DNA from: Streblospio benedicti
Taxonomy: Eukaryota > Annelida > Polychaeta > Spionida > Spionidae
Reading direction: 5' to 3'
Length of the DNA: 64,000 nt
NCBI GenBank assembly: GCA_019095985.1
Contig: CM032661.1
Coordinates: 252,780 to 316,779 of the forward strand
In this document: positions 46,086 through 59,100 of the stretch, piece after piece
How the letters are laid out: every line of letters begins with the position of its first letter
How positions within the stretch are numbered: position 1 is the first letter of the stretch
Made by a program: the position numbers and the translations under genes
The notes under the pieces: generated by a model
What the model was told of the DNA's origin: nothing
The model's input: the letters and a program-made list of their open reading frames with translations, nothing else
Databases searched by the model: none

Positions 46086-46753
46086 TTAAACGACCATGTA
46101 ATTTCATGGACCATCTGCACAATTGAAAAAGTCAACTAAGATATAAATCTCTACTACCGAAAGAAATGTTGAATCCCCAGTAAGAATCAATTTGAACATA
46201 CATAGGATGGCTCACAAATGTTCAGTTAAAATAAACAACAAAAAATGAAGGATCAAGGCCCCTAGAATAGTTTGATTGTTACAAAACTTGATTTGAATAA
46301 TCATTAAAAAAAAAGATTAATTCACTCAGTATCCAAAAAAATATGGTCTGCCACTATTTTCCTGCTAAATTTACATCTCACCTTGGCGATGATTGGTCAA
46401 TCTCTAGCACTAATGAACATTAGGGTTACAAACGCATATTAGTAAAAATATAGAAATCCGGACTTGGTGGTAGGAAAAATGAAAATCTCTTTGAATTTAA
46501 TGAAACTACACGGATAATATATTTTGGTAAGGAAACAGTTAAAGTTTTACAGTTTAGATAAGTATGCTGAATAACTCTTGACGCGGACGTAGATGCTGTC
46601 AATTCCATAGACTATAAAATATTTAGCCATTTTCGATACAGTTACAGTAGAACCTCTATTAGAGACCACCTTTGGGGTCAATGTTAGGTGGTCTCAATCG
46701 ATAGGTGGTCTCTATTTACTGAGGCTCATTTTGGTAGATCTATGAAGGTTTGG

Positions 46754-47589
46754 AACCGTGAAAAATGGTCTTATTATAGAGGTGGTCTCAATAGAGAGGT
46801 CTTAATTGAATGTTCTGTATAATATGACTTGACCCTGTAGGCTATATACAATCTATTTTGGATAAAATTAATTTTTATTATCAGGGATTTTGTTAAATGA
46901 CCCTTAAACGAAATAGCGCTATATTCATTGCCATGTTTATGACACCATCTATTGTGGTTTTGGTGGTATGGCAAATCTTCTTTTTAGATGTGTGTGCTTT
47001 AATTCAAATTATTTAATTGACTATTATAAATGAAGTCGCCATCAATACGACACACATTTTCAAACAACACCCACGTAATTTTGTGACATATGTAGCTATA
47101 AAAATATGTGTTGGAATGAAGGCACCCGTATATATAGCTAGTATGTAGTAGTTATTACTTTATTGCTTACTAGCTGACAGTCGATAACAGTGCATTCGAA
47201 AACATGTCATGAGTGCATACGTACAAATTGACAGGTCGTAATTACGACTGATAGCACCTGACAAGTCTGAAAAATCGATCTCGTAAAAAAAAAAAAATCT
47301 ATGATGCATTTTGTGATGGCATAAATCATGTCTAGGGCACATTATGCTGCAAGGGCTGTCTACAGCCAGTCTAAGACCAAAAACGCATGGAGATCGTAAA
47401 GATCCGTGAGTGTTAAGTGCGATAAACACAGCACTTTTTTTTTGCCGTAGGGTGGCCGTAGAAGAAGTTTGGCACTGCGCCAGTACTGTGTCTGCCGGCA
47501 CAGACACAGTACAGACGCAGTGCACTAGAACATCCAATTAAGACCTCATCTTTATTGAGACCACCTCTATAAGACCAATTTTCACGGTT
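46754..47589. repeat. Inverted 61-bp repeats flanking 700 bp (pogo/Tigger-like ends)
   Basis: AACCGTGAAAAATGGTCTTA ... CTTAATTGAATGTT at 46754-46814 is inverted at 47529-47589. Preceding sequence from 46644 (CAGTAGAACCTCTATTAGAG, with repeated GGTGGTCTC) resembles the ends of pogo/Tigger-type elements. No transposase frame inside. GGTGGCCGTAGAAGAAGTTT occurs twice, at about 47451 and 47604. Confidence 0.6.
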
Positions 47590-47670
47590 TTTAGGCCGTA
47601 GGGTGGCCGTAGAAGAAGTTTGGCATGCCACGAGAGTATAACACACAGCTATGCATGTTGATCTCACGGC

Positions 47671-48018
47671 CACCTCAATAAAAGCATTCCCAGTGCCGAC
47701 GCAATCATAACGCACGGAGCCTGTGCTGATGTGCCCACAACTGTACTTTTGTCAATGCATGCGGAAAACGTCGTAGACACCGCAGACCTCAACACGGCTT
47801 GCGGCCAACACGCCCACAAGGTCAAATGTGCCCCTCACTTTATGCACCTCAATAAAAGCATTCCCAGTGCCGACGCAATCATAACGCACGGAGCCTGTGC
47901 TGATGTGCCCACAACTGTACTTTTGTCAATGCATGCGGAAAACGTCGTAGACACCGCAGACCTCAACACGGCTTGCGGCCAACACGCCCGCAAGGTCAAA
48001 TGTGCCCCTCGCTTTTAT
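47671..48018. repeat. 174-bp tandem duplication, relatively GC-rich
   Basis: CACCTCAATAAAAGCATTCC begins at 47671 and 47845. Both units carry GCCGACGCAATCATAACGCA and ATGCATGCGGAAAACGTCGT and are almost identical, so the duplication is recent. Both units are open in one frame, but the peptide is not recognised. Confidence 0.93.
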
Positions 48019-48642
48019 GCACACCCAGCCGGTGGGTGGCAATAACATGTAATTTGAACATGTTTATTTACATTAGATCTGTTGTACGCCCATCCATGGC
48101 CGATGTGGGCGTAATGTGTTGTTGTAGAGCTGACTTGGTAAAGGTGTGGAGAGGTATACAAACACTTCACTAAACTATCATGAAAGTTTATTGACTTACT
48201 GGTGTCCAAGTTATTACATATGGTATTCCATAAGTTACATGCACACACACGAATAGCTACATGGCCTATTAGATAACACTGCCATGCAATCTATACTCTC
48301 GTATATGAGTCGTATACTTGCTATAACCAAGCATATATAGCCTGCCAGACTGGCGTACATGACTATTAACACACAACAGAATCGAATGACATGGTCTACA
48401 TGACAAACATGTATTTGTATAATAACAACATTGAAGTGTGTACACGATGTCTTAAGATATAATCCGTTCATTGAGGCTCACTACCTTCAGTTATTTAATA
48501 CAGTGTACCAGTGTGTTGGCGATTGAACATCATAACAAGATCTTACTAAAAATTTTGTTTTTACACTTTGGTTCTGGGAAAACAATCGTGTTCATGGTAG
48601 TGATATCATTCGGTACTTGTTTGAATGCTTTACTTTTTTTTT

Positions 48643-49090
48643 AACATACAGGAATTGTGTGAACAGGTCTAGGTTCTCCTACTGACGCATCTGCAAAGAT
48701 GCCAACGTTCTCTTTTTCTTGTCTGGCCTTCATATTCCAAATATTCTGTGTTGTAATCAAATTCAATGCTTTTAAATGTAAAAGGTCCGCACTAAAAAAA
48801 ATTTAAGTGGATANNNNNNNNNNNNNNNNNNNNNNNNNNNNNNNNNNNNNNNNNNNNNNNNNNNNNNNNNNNNNNNNNNNNNNNNNNNNNNNNNNNNNNN
48901 NNNNNNNNNNNNNTTTTTAACATACAGGAATTGTGTGAACAGGTCTAGGTTCTCCAACTGACGCATCTGCAAAGATGCCAACGTTCTCTTTTTCTTGTCT
49001 GGCCTTCATATTCCAAATATTCTGTGTTGTAATCAAATTCAATGCTTTTAAAGGTAAAGGTCCCGCACTAAAAAAATTTAAGTGGATACT
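48643..49090. other. Assembly gap (48814-48913) flanked by the same 170 bp on each side
   Basis: 48643-48813 and 48918-49090 are near-identical (TTAACATACAGGAATTGTGT through AAATTTAAGTGGATA). The left copy stops exactly at the N run. The usual reading is that one contig end was placed twice, not that the genome has a duplication. Confidence 0.9.
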
Positions 49091-49199
49091 ACACTTAAAA
49101 GTGATTTTTCTGCCCTGGGGAGCAATTGCTACCCTTCTAAATGAAAGCTCTGTGCTTGATCATGAAAATTTATGGGCTCAAGAGTTAAATCTTCTGGGC

Positions 49200-49560
49200 T
49201 CATCAGCCAAATAGCTTGCTGTGAACAGCTTCCGTCTGCTGATACAATCTGTGTGTTGCTCCTTGTTCTAGTGTCCTGTGCCACACTACACTGTGTTCTG
49301 CTACTCTGTAATATTGTCTTGAAACCATATGCTCCTTTGGGCTGGAATCCTGCATAGACTCCAGCTGCTCCAATGCATCGGATTTCTCTTCCTCTTCAGA
49401 ACAAAGGTCCAACACTTGTTCTACTTTTCCTCGGCAGGGCTGGAATCCTGCATCAACTCCCCATGCATTTCTCAGAGTTCAGATCCTGTGTCAACTCCAA
49501 ATTGTTCTCTTCTGTATCAAGGCTCCAATTTTTCTGAGGCTCCTCTTCTCAGCTTGGTCC
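49200..49560 (-). pseudogene. Glu-rich coding relic with a MQDSSP repeat
   Basis: The - strand shows LESMQDSSPKEH and, about 99 bp upstream in another frame, GELMQDSSPAEEK, with LDLCSEEEEKSDALEQ between. GGGCTGGAATCCTGCAT is repeated at 49339 and 49438. The frame is interrupted, no family is recognised, and the reading may be fortuitous. Confidence 0.25.
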
Positions 49561-50035
49561 ACAACTCCAATGAAGTTGGAAAGTGCATTGCAAAATCTTG
49601 CAACACCTGTAACGAATGTTGTGACATTCACGGTCACGTTTTCAGTGCAATTTTGCGCATACCTTTTTCAGTATAGTTCCCTCCCTGGTTCAAATTTAGC
49701 TAGCAATACTGGAGTGGAAGTTCCACATCCATCAAAGATTCTTCTCTTTATTCTCATTGATAACCAGCTGCCAGTTTTCACAAGTCAGTGAGTATGAATG
49801 AATGTTTCCATTGGATCAATTGCAAGGGCTTTTCTTATAAAATCTACATTTGTATCAACTAGAAAGACAAGGTGTTACAAAATGTTAAAGTTCTTTCTTC
49901 TATTTATTGTGATAATTTTAATTTTGCTTACATTACATCTTAGACTGTAAATAAGATTGATGTCATCTATCACAATGCAAACATATTCATAATGCAAACT
50001 CCTGGGTGTACTTCTAATGTGTTTTTCTCAAGCTT

Positions 50036-50215
50036 GCTTGTGAAACAGCCCTCTGCTTGGGATGTCAATATCATTCTTGTCTCACAACCTTGTATTGGGG
50101 TCATGAATTTGAATCCCATTAGGGCTACTTGACTTAGTGAAGTGAAAGCTTAGGGTTGCAAAACCTGTCCTCAGCCATATCAATACAGTGGTAGGAACTT
50201 GCTAATTAGAGGACT
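50036..50215 (+). mobile_element. tRNA-derived SINE, same family as 18.1 kb
   Basis: Head with CTGCTTGGGATGTCAATATC, TCTCACAACCTTG and a worn B box (AATTTGAATCCC), then a tail with ATATCAATACAGTGGTAGGA and AACTTGCTAATTAGAGGACT. It matches head and right-hand tail of the snap-back copy but has no inverted left tail. Confidence 0.8.
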
Positions 50216-50376
50216 GAGAGAAAATAGAATTAAGTGTAACTTCAGTCCTCAGTTATCTTTCACATTTATATCATTATTAGAGACTACGGGAACAAAATAT
50301 TGTTCAGGAACAAAATACTGTTATACAATAATCGTTTAATAGGCTGCAGAGTTCTTTCACCAGGACACTATTTCAA

Positions 50377-50753
50377 ATATATACAAGAATTTTAAGATAC
50401 CAACAGAAACCATTGGGACTCACATTTTGGCGAGACTTTCGCTCTTATAGCAAGAGCTTCTTCAGGCCAAATGACAGTAAAATTGTGGCACGTGAGGACT
50501 TAGAAATCCGTAGAAAGATCAGGGAAGCCGTGGAAATCCGTGTACGGCGCCCTGAGATGAACCGAGAAACCGGCTACAACCTGCCCCCCGTTTTCCTGCC
50601 ACTGCTGTCATGTGACTGCCACATCCATGGCGGTCACATGACCAACTAAGGACTGTCATTCGGCCTGAAGAAGCTCTTGCGATAAGAGCGAAAGTCTCGC
50701 CAAAATGTGAGTCCCAATGGTTTCTGTTGGTATCTTAAAATTCTTGTATATAT
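50377..50753 (+). mobile_element. Penelope-like retroelement fragment (GIY-YIG end) inside a 102-bp inverted repeat
   Basis: Fossil fragment, truncated. The arms 50377-50478 and 50652-50753 are near-perfect inverted copies. The interior ends a frame with KIREAVEIRVRRPEMNRETG and YNLPPVFLPLL, the pattern at the C-terminal end of GIY-YIG endonuclease domains of Penelope-like elements. The arms contain CCTGAAGAAGCTCTTGCGAT followed by AAGAGCGAAA, which matches the hammerhead core CUGANGA-stem-GAAA. Age moderate to young, judging by the arm identity. Confidence 0.7.
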
Positions 50754-50759
50754 CATGAA

Positions 50760-53160
50760 TGAAGAAACCCAAGATGAGAGAAGTGGTCATTCTTTGACTA
50801 TTTCAAATGTTCTTAACTCTTCTACTACCAAGCACTGTAGGAAATTTAGAGTAATACATTACTACATTGTAATTCATTGTATTCAATATCATTTTCTAAT
50901 ATTTTGTCAAAATACGTTTCAATGCCATGGTAAAACATGGAAAACGACTGATGTTATTTTTTATAGTTTTTTTCATAAATGATTAAAATCACCATATGTT
51001 ACGTAATTGCTGATCTATAGGTGATTACTATACAACCATCCAAGGGCCAACCCTATTTGAAGGCCCCTCTCCAAAATTTAGACGGTATCAAAATACCAGT
51101 CATTGAATAAACATGTTAAACCCACCGCATAAATTGATAATGTTTCAACTTAAAAGCAAATGGGTCTTTTAGTGAGATGGTCTTTAATATATGGCAAATA
51201 GCCCGGGGTAATTATTTGGATAGTGCTAGCACCTTTAAAAATCCTGTCATTTAATATAGCCCTAATTATTGCCAGCAAAAACATGACTCAGTGGAGGATT
51301 GTCAGATTTCAATGCACTTGGCTGTAAATTCTGTGTTCCGTGTTGTGTTTGCTTTCTAACATTGCAACTTTATGTAAGTATGGTAGACAAAATTGATGAG
51401 CAGAAATTTTGTGGGCTATTATGGTATTTGAGAACCCATTGAAACCATGAATTTCTCTACCTTCAATTACAACTGGATAAACAAATATTTGTATAGGTAT
51501 CTTGTTCAAATACAAGCAATTCCCTTTATAATTTGCATGTATATTGATATTGCAAACCTATCTTATTTCATGTTAGTTTATTTGTACATGCCAAAGTTAT
51601 ACACTTTATACACTAGAGGGTTCAGTATGGTGGCCTACCACGCACGTTAGATGATGGGTTCAAATCTGAAGCTCAGTCCCAACACATCAGGCAACTTTCA
51701 GTTGTCCATCACCTTGTCCAATGTTAAGGCTTAGTTTACCTTTCAAGTTTTTTATTTTGTATTTTTTACTTGTGGTTTCGAGTGGGATCAACAGGCAGTT
51801 AAATTGTTCTGCTAGGGTACCATACTTGGTATCTGCATTTTTGCTTAAATAGGCTAGTCTTTTTCTACAAGTGTGGGTCTTTTTGTTAAAACTTTTTAAT
51901 GATAGGCGAGGCATATGATATGCATTGATTATTGCTTTTATTATGTAATGTTAAAAATGTTGCAAGCAAAAAACAGATTACTTAAGTTGACAGCTCTTTG
52001 AATAATGGTCTTTGTGTCTGGGCACTGCAATGCAACTGCAAAGTTGGTCAACCTTATGTAGCCTCCATTGTTTTCCAATTATGAGGTTTCAAATCAAATC
52101 AACCATTTCAGGACATGTTAACTTATGACATTTCCATGCAGTGCAGTGAAACATTAAACATGGAAAAAGAGGTTGAGCATTTTGAAATTGTGTTATTCCA
52201 GTTTGTAAACAAGATCATCCCAAATAACAGGTCTTCCTAAATCAAGTTGAGGAGCATTGATGATCTTCAACTTTTGTTTGTGATTTAGAATTAGCCTACG
52301 GTATGTTAGCTAGACATGTCCCCAGGCCAACATTAAGCAAAAGGCGGGCCAACCTTTTTTGGGCACACTTCCATATACATGTATATATATGTGCATTTGA
52401 CATCTGCTTTAAACTCCTCCTTTCCCATAAATTTATCCATATTACCACATTAAAAATAGATTGTTTGAGTTCAGCTTTATATAGTTGTATGATGATATCT
52501 ATATGGACCTTTTCTTTGTGAAGACATGGCTTAACTTTTGAGTCTATATATATTGGAAATAGATTTCAAAACTTTTAACAGACTTATTTTTACATAGCAG
52601 TTAAATACAATACCACATTGTGGTGAAAATTTTGGATGCTTTTGTATGAATTTGGATATTTTTTTCTATTAAGGATATTTTAAAATGTCATTTTGAAATT
52701 TTGAATATTCTATGGTAAGTATTAGATTTTAGATTTAAATTAAAAAAAAAAATAATTAATTGGACTGCCAGGGTAGACAAAATTCTCAAATTTTACTTGC
52801 CCTTATGGCAACCTGAGTTCAAATTTTACTTGCCCAAATAAAAATTTTGCTTGCCAGACTTGTATAGTATATTGTAAACTTATCACATTTATGATGACAA
52901 TTTCTTATTCCAGTTTGTTGATTCAGGTGACATTTTACTTTTACCAACGTGAATATTTATTATATGTAATTAAATCATTAAACATAAGACTCCAAGTTTC
53001 TATCCTGACTAAGTACTAGGTCTTCATTGCATATTTACATACAATGTGTAATGATATAATCCAAAGTATCAAAAAAACATCATTTAAAGAATATAGTTCT
53101 CACTAAACATTTGATCTTTGTTAAGGTACACTAAAATTATTTCACTTCTGAACAGGTTGT
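50760..53160. other. AT-rich intergenic DNA, no gene seen
   Basis: Scattered short open frames with biased composition and no recognisable domains. A poly(T) run of about 25 lies at 53163-53186, possibly the tail of a reverse-oriented retroposon. Confidence 0.5.
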
Positions 53161-53186
53161 AATTTTTTTTTTTTTTTTTTTTTTTT

Positions 53187-56100
53187 CTTTTTTTAGGGGT
53201 GGATCACATTTGATATCGTTTATGTTGGTCATTTTGCTGTTTTTCCCACAGTGCTTTTACCATGGTGCTGTATTGGCTGGGCTGTCAAGTGGAATCTGTT
53301 TATCACGCTCCCCGTTCATCTATAATGACAGTCACTGTTTCATGAATCATTGCCCATTTTGTCCATTGTCATTGCCATTTTCTATTGGTAGATAATGTGT
53401 ACACGCTTGTACGATTGCATGGAAATTGCACACATGGCTAACCAGTAAAGTCTTTGCGATCATCCGAGTGTTAAAACACGTCATATAGGCATTGAAATTA
53501 GGTGTCAACGATAACTACGATCTTCATTGCAGGTAACAATAGATGTGTTCAGTGAACAACTGCTTTATTGATTGATAAGTGGCGTAAAACTTTCACCTTT
53601 ATGTTTACAATGTCACTTATTGTGTATGCTATAAACAATTGTGCAGATAACGTAATTGTATTTGAGTAATTAACTGAAAAGTCTATCATGAAGTAGTAAA
53701 CCTCCTGTATTTGGTGTAATATTCATGTCAAATGGAAAGCTTTTTGTACATATTATATTTTTTTGAATGCAATAAAGAAAAAACTATAGACTCCACTCAA
53801 CAATTTTCATCTACTTACGTTTTGTCTGTTTTATTGCTGCTATGATGACGAGATATTTTAAGTGTTTTAGTCTCATTATTTAACTTGTTTGATAAATGTA
53901 ATTTTTAATAATGCCCAAGCACATCATATTGTTTCTATCAAAACATATTTAATGCGCCACTGAGCATAACTTTTAAAGTAGTAATTCTGCTATTCCTTGG
54001 GGTCTGTCTCAAACCCACAGCGACTGTTTTTAGGTGGACGGTTACATCCATCCAAATAAAGACCACGCCATCACACTGTTTTTTTGTCATGCAGGAACAT
54101 TTGGGAGCTGGGTTGGGACTGCTGGAATGTTAATATAATAACAACTACAAAAGATAATGTATATTTGAAGATTTAAAATGATGAATATGACTTTAATCAT
54201 TCTTACTCTGTATTCAGACTATCATATTCTTCATTTTTATTAATTTGAACATGCAAATTAAAGTCAAAAGCTTATGTATACTAGTAATGTGCCCAGTAGT
54301 TTTTAATTTCTTACAATTGTGCTCAAAATTAATCTAACTTGAATTTGCTTTTTTTTTCTTTTAATAATGAAATGGAACAGATGAAGTATTGAATTTGCTA
54401 ATATACAGCATATCATATGTCTACTTGAATAAAAAATGCAAATGAAAAAAACTCTTTGAAGGCTGAAAGGGGTGTTTCCTTGCCACTTCACTTCTCACAA
54501 TAATGAGTTTGGTAATGCTGTGTCTAACAAGTCCATACATGGTCATTTATAATCATGATTACCTAGCTAAATGTGCCCTTGTGACATGGAAGGTCAGGAG
54601 AGGTTATATGGCATGCTTGCTGGACATCCCTCTATCTCTAAAGAAGTAGAAGTGGAATCTTTTAGGCAGATGGCCAGTACGGTTGGCTTTGAACGGTCTT
54701 TTCAATCCTAAATCTACTCTGAATCGTTTTTGTTTACTCTCTAATAATTAATACTCTTGAATGGTGAACTTGTCGCCAGAGGCATCATCACTTTATTACA
54801 CATGAAGTCAGATGTCAAATATTAAGTGATCAAATTTTTTCCCCAACATTAACTTATCAGTTGAAGTCATTCGTGTAACATGAAGAATTTTCGCTTTCTA
54901 TTGATTAGTGTTTAGCTCTAATATTTTTGCAAGTAACCATTCGCTAAAACAGTGAAATCATTTTAGTCAACAAAGGATTTGAGAAATACAGACTGTATAC
55001 CTATGCAATCCCGCAAAATTTTGCATCTACATTTTTTGCTGTTCTTATTGTATCGGAGCATGTGGTCTTTGCACTTATAAACCCGTTCCATTGATCTGCA
55101 ACTCTTCATTGCTGCTAATAGAGTCCACCACTTTTTTTATATTGAAATTTGTTTCTTTCATCTTCAGTCCGTATTTTAGCTATTTCATGGTTACTTTGGT
55201 TGATAATGTTTTATTGGAGCAATTTAGAAAGAGGAGTAGACATTTTACAGACATGCAATATTTTTTACGTTTGCTTTTTGAAGAGTCAATTGAACAATGT
55301 TATACTACTGATTGGACTGCTATTTACATTGTTATAATATATGTGAATATTCATAAATTTACGACTAATTTCGTCATGTGTCCTAATGTTTTTGTATACA
55401 TTTGTATTAATGGACGTTTAAATGCAACACAGTTAATATGAGGAAAGATCGGCTCTCGTCACTTGATTTTGTAAAAGAACAATGAATTTTAAAAAGAAAA
55501 AAAAAATGTTATGCCTTTTGCATGGATTGTCTGAAGAAGACATCAAAACAGACATTGCAGCGAAGCCAAATGGCCTTATTTGTCTTGCGCAATTTTCTTT
55601 CTGATAAATGATAATGTGTGTGAAATTTCTAAGCCGAAGGTTATGACTCGTGTGTTGTTGTGTCATTGATACTGCGCGACTCGATCACACCCTGATGATT
55701 ATCAATTATCAGCATACCATAATCACGTGGAAACTTGTCAGTTGCTAGACATATAAGCGTTCCGCCACCTGGAAAGGCGCCTGACAAGTCGCACAATGAT
55801 GCTCACTCTCCATAACCCTTACCGCCTATTGGGGGCAATTGGCAAAAAAGGCACAAAGGGCTCGGGTGTTGATATGCGCCCCAAACATGCTTGATGATAT
55901 TAATAGGTGAGGGTGGTTTGACATTTGAGGTCGACCTAGGTGGAGCCTGGGGAGTGACATCTGGCTTCTGCTACTGACCCGCACTCCCGTCTCTGCTGGT
56001 GTGGTCTCTTGAGCGCAACACCAAATTAAGCAAAGTCAACTCGATGTCGGGAGAGAAATGTGCTTGGTGATTTCAATGAAAAATGTTGGATAATAGTAGT

Positions 56101-59100
56101 TTTGCATGGTGTAAAGTATGATTTTTGTTGAAAAATTTGTCGTATATATTTGATTGCTGTGTATTTGTAGAACGGGGAATTCCCTGTATGACTGTAGCAA
56201 TTGCTTAATAAGAGAAACTTTAATTTGTATTTTTCATCTTATTTGCCCTTTTAGTGTTTTACAATTGTAAGTTATTAGTTTGAGAATTCAAAGAAGCAAA
56301 TTTGTCTGAATGAGAGAAGTCCGAGTAAGACATTCTACGATTAGTTCTCGTCAATGTGGATTGCACAGCTAAAAGTAACTGAACAAAAGACAAACGATAG
56401 TCACTAATAATGTCAACCATAAGACTCTGATTGATTGTAAGAATGCTTGCTTTCCATTGTCACCGATTCCGTAATTTATGCACACGTACATGTAATTTAT
56501 GATTGGGACTTGAAGACACAAATTGGGTTTGTTTTTTTCCACAAACTCCAATTAGTAGTAATTTGTTAACGAGGAAAGAATTTCATTACTTTCTTTTGAA
56601 AGAACAAGAATATATTTTCCTGTTAAAGTATACGATGTGTTTAAGCGTAGGTGGTAATTCACTATGCTGAATGTTTCCAATAACTTTGTATTGTGTCATT
56701 TATGAATTATTTGTTCATCATTCATCATAGTTGTGTACTTTGTTTGTAAAGTGGTTTTCTATAATCCTATGACCATGCACATACTTGTAGATTTACTGAG
56801 GAAATTTATGGCTTTTTGAACACTTGTTGGAGGTATTGTGTACGCATCTATCAAAAAGAGGTATTATGAATAGCCGCACATCAGGACAGTCTTGATGAAT
56901 TGTCATAGAAATGGATAGCAGTGCTGTAATTGTAAGGTTTATCTTCTAATGAAAGTTTAGTAGTATTGTGTGTGTGCACCTATTGTAAACAGAATGTGAT
57001 TGATGAAAACTATCCATCATGGTTGCCAAGCATGTTTCCATAGAAATGGTAATCTACCACTTGTAATGCCCCTCACTTTAGGAATTACTGCAGAACTGGG
57101 GTTTTGTTCTGTAACTCAGTGTGTGACATTCTCTCTTCTCTCCTCACTAATCTTTAGTTTTTGTTAGTAGTGTATAAACTGTATTTGTTATCTTGGTTGA
57201 GTTCGTCATTGAAGTTAGAATGAAAACATGATTTTTTTTATCATGATATTTCTATAAGGATGCATGGATTTTTATGATGCGGAGCCATGTATGCCTGTTC
57301 TAAAACTACAAAGTGGATGTTCTAGTATGTAAAACGGAAAAACATTAAATGCTAAATATCATGAATATGTAATAATAGTATCACGCTACCTAAAATTGTG
57401 ATCTCTCTGAATCATGAAGACTTGAAATCTTATGTCTTAGACTGTCTGGTGAAATAAAGTAATCTGTGATTCTGATGTATGAAAAGAAAATTAAATTCAT
57501 ATAAATATAAGATTATTTTTTATTGCGGCAAAACAATAGAAGTGTTCATTTTCCTTAGTCTCTGAATCAGTACATCTGAGGATTCTATTGGATGAAAAAA
57601 ATAATACTTTTCAAATGAAGAAGTCACTAATTACTAAAGTGTGAAGTCTAGAATAGTCCTTAAAAATCTGCTAATCTATTGGCATACGAAATCTCACAAT
57701 GGACGTGATTGGCTGCCACAAAATCACTAGCATTGTGTGTGATGAAAGGACGGTATGATAACAGGACTATTGCACATGGTTGAGTTGACTCCTTTTGTAC
57801 GTTCCAACAACCGTTTTCCTCTGCGTTAAAATAGAATGACGTAGAAATCATTATGGGTCCATTTTAATCTTTGGCGGGAGCTTTTATTGTATGTAGATCA
57901 GAATGAGAGATTACATTTTACTGAATTTTATATTTTACATATGAATAATACGATTTTTGTTCTACATTAAAACTTTTGGGTACACTCTTGAGTGTCTGTA
58001 GCTTCATTTTAGCTTTACGCCCTTACAAACTTGATCATGTTTAGCCCGAGGAATAACAATGATTTTTACCATATAATCTTAAGGTGAATGTTGAGTGGTA
58101 GATATTTCTTTTCATGACATCATTTTATTCTGAATGGGATTAAAGGAGGAAATGCATGCTTTTGTTGTGATTTCTAAAGGATGCATGTAACACCGTAAGG
58201 ATAGTTTCACAGGTCGGTCCTTTATTCATTGTCATTCGTTTTTCCTTAGGATGGACATGTGCCAAACAAACTATAGTTTGATGTCACAAAACATTAACCT
58301 TTATACTTTTTTGTTTTGTGTGTGTTATTGTGTGATTTTTTACTTGACATGTCAGATGAGTACCAATTGTGATGAGTAGCATCAAAATGATGAACAAACA
58401 CTCCGATTTTGATAAAGGCATGAAGGGTTGATTTTCAACAGAAATCCAAGTTTTAAAGGGGTTTCAATTAAAAGCCAAATGGCTAATTTGTCCACTATTA
58501 AAACATGTAACACACGTGTTGACAAAATCTATCCACAAACACCATTTGAAAACAAAACTGGCCACGAAATATAAAGAAAAGGATGTGCTGTGAAAATAGC
58601 AGCGACCATTCACGTAGTCAGAGTGGACAAATATATTGTAATGGTTTGAATGACAAGGATTTTTACAGGGGTATGCAAAAAAGGTAAAACCACTTGTACA
58701 CCACTCAGGGTATCTGAATAAACCACCGGGGCTGTAAAACAGCATTTTATGGTATCTACATAACTTTAATATTTGGCAAATTTCATTTTACCTGGTATGT
58801 TCTTGTTTTTCAAGTTGTGGAGAAATTTGCTACATATTCAAAGTTTATCAGGTCTGTTGATCATTCATTGTAAAGTATGTCTAACCTTTTAGGTCTGCAG
58901 ACGTGATTCACGCAGGCCAGTCTCATTACGATTCCCCTGAGTAACAGAGACTCATCCATCTATGCTGATCCATTTTCCGTGTGTATCACAAGAATAGCTA
59001 TGTATGTGATGATATATAGGTGCCACTTTCACGAGACGTAACCCCAGCCAGGGGTGACCTGCCCGCAAGATTGGGTGCAGCGACTGATGGTATTAGCAAT

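Noticed and set aside
28775-48913. N runs as biological features
   Set aside because: Both are 100-base placeholders for assembly gaps.
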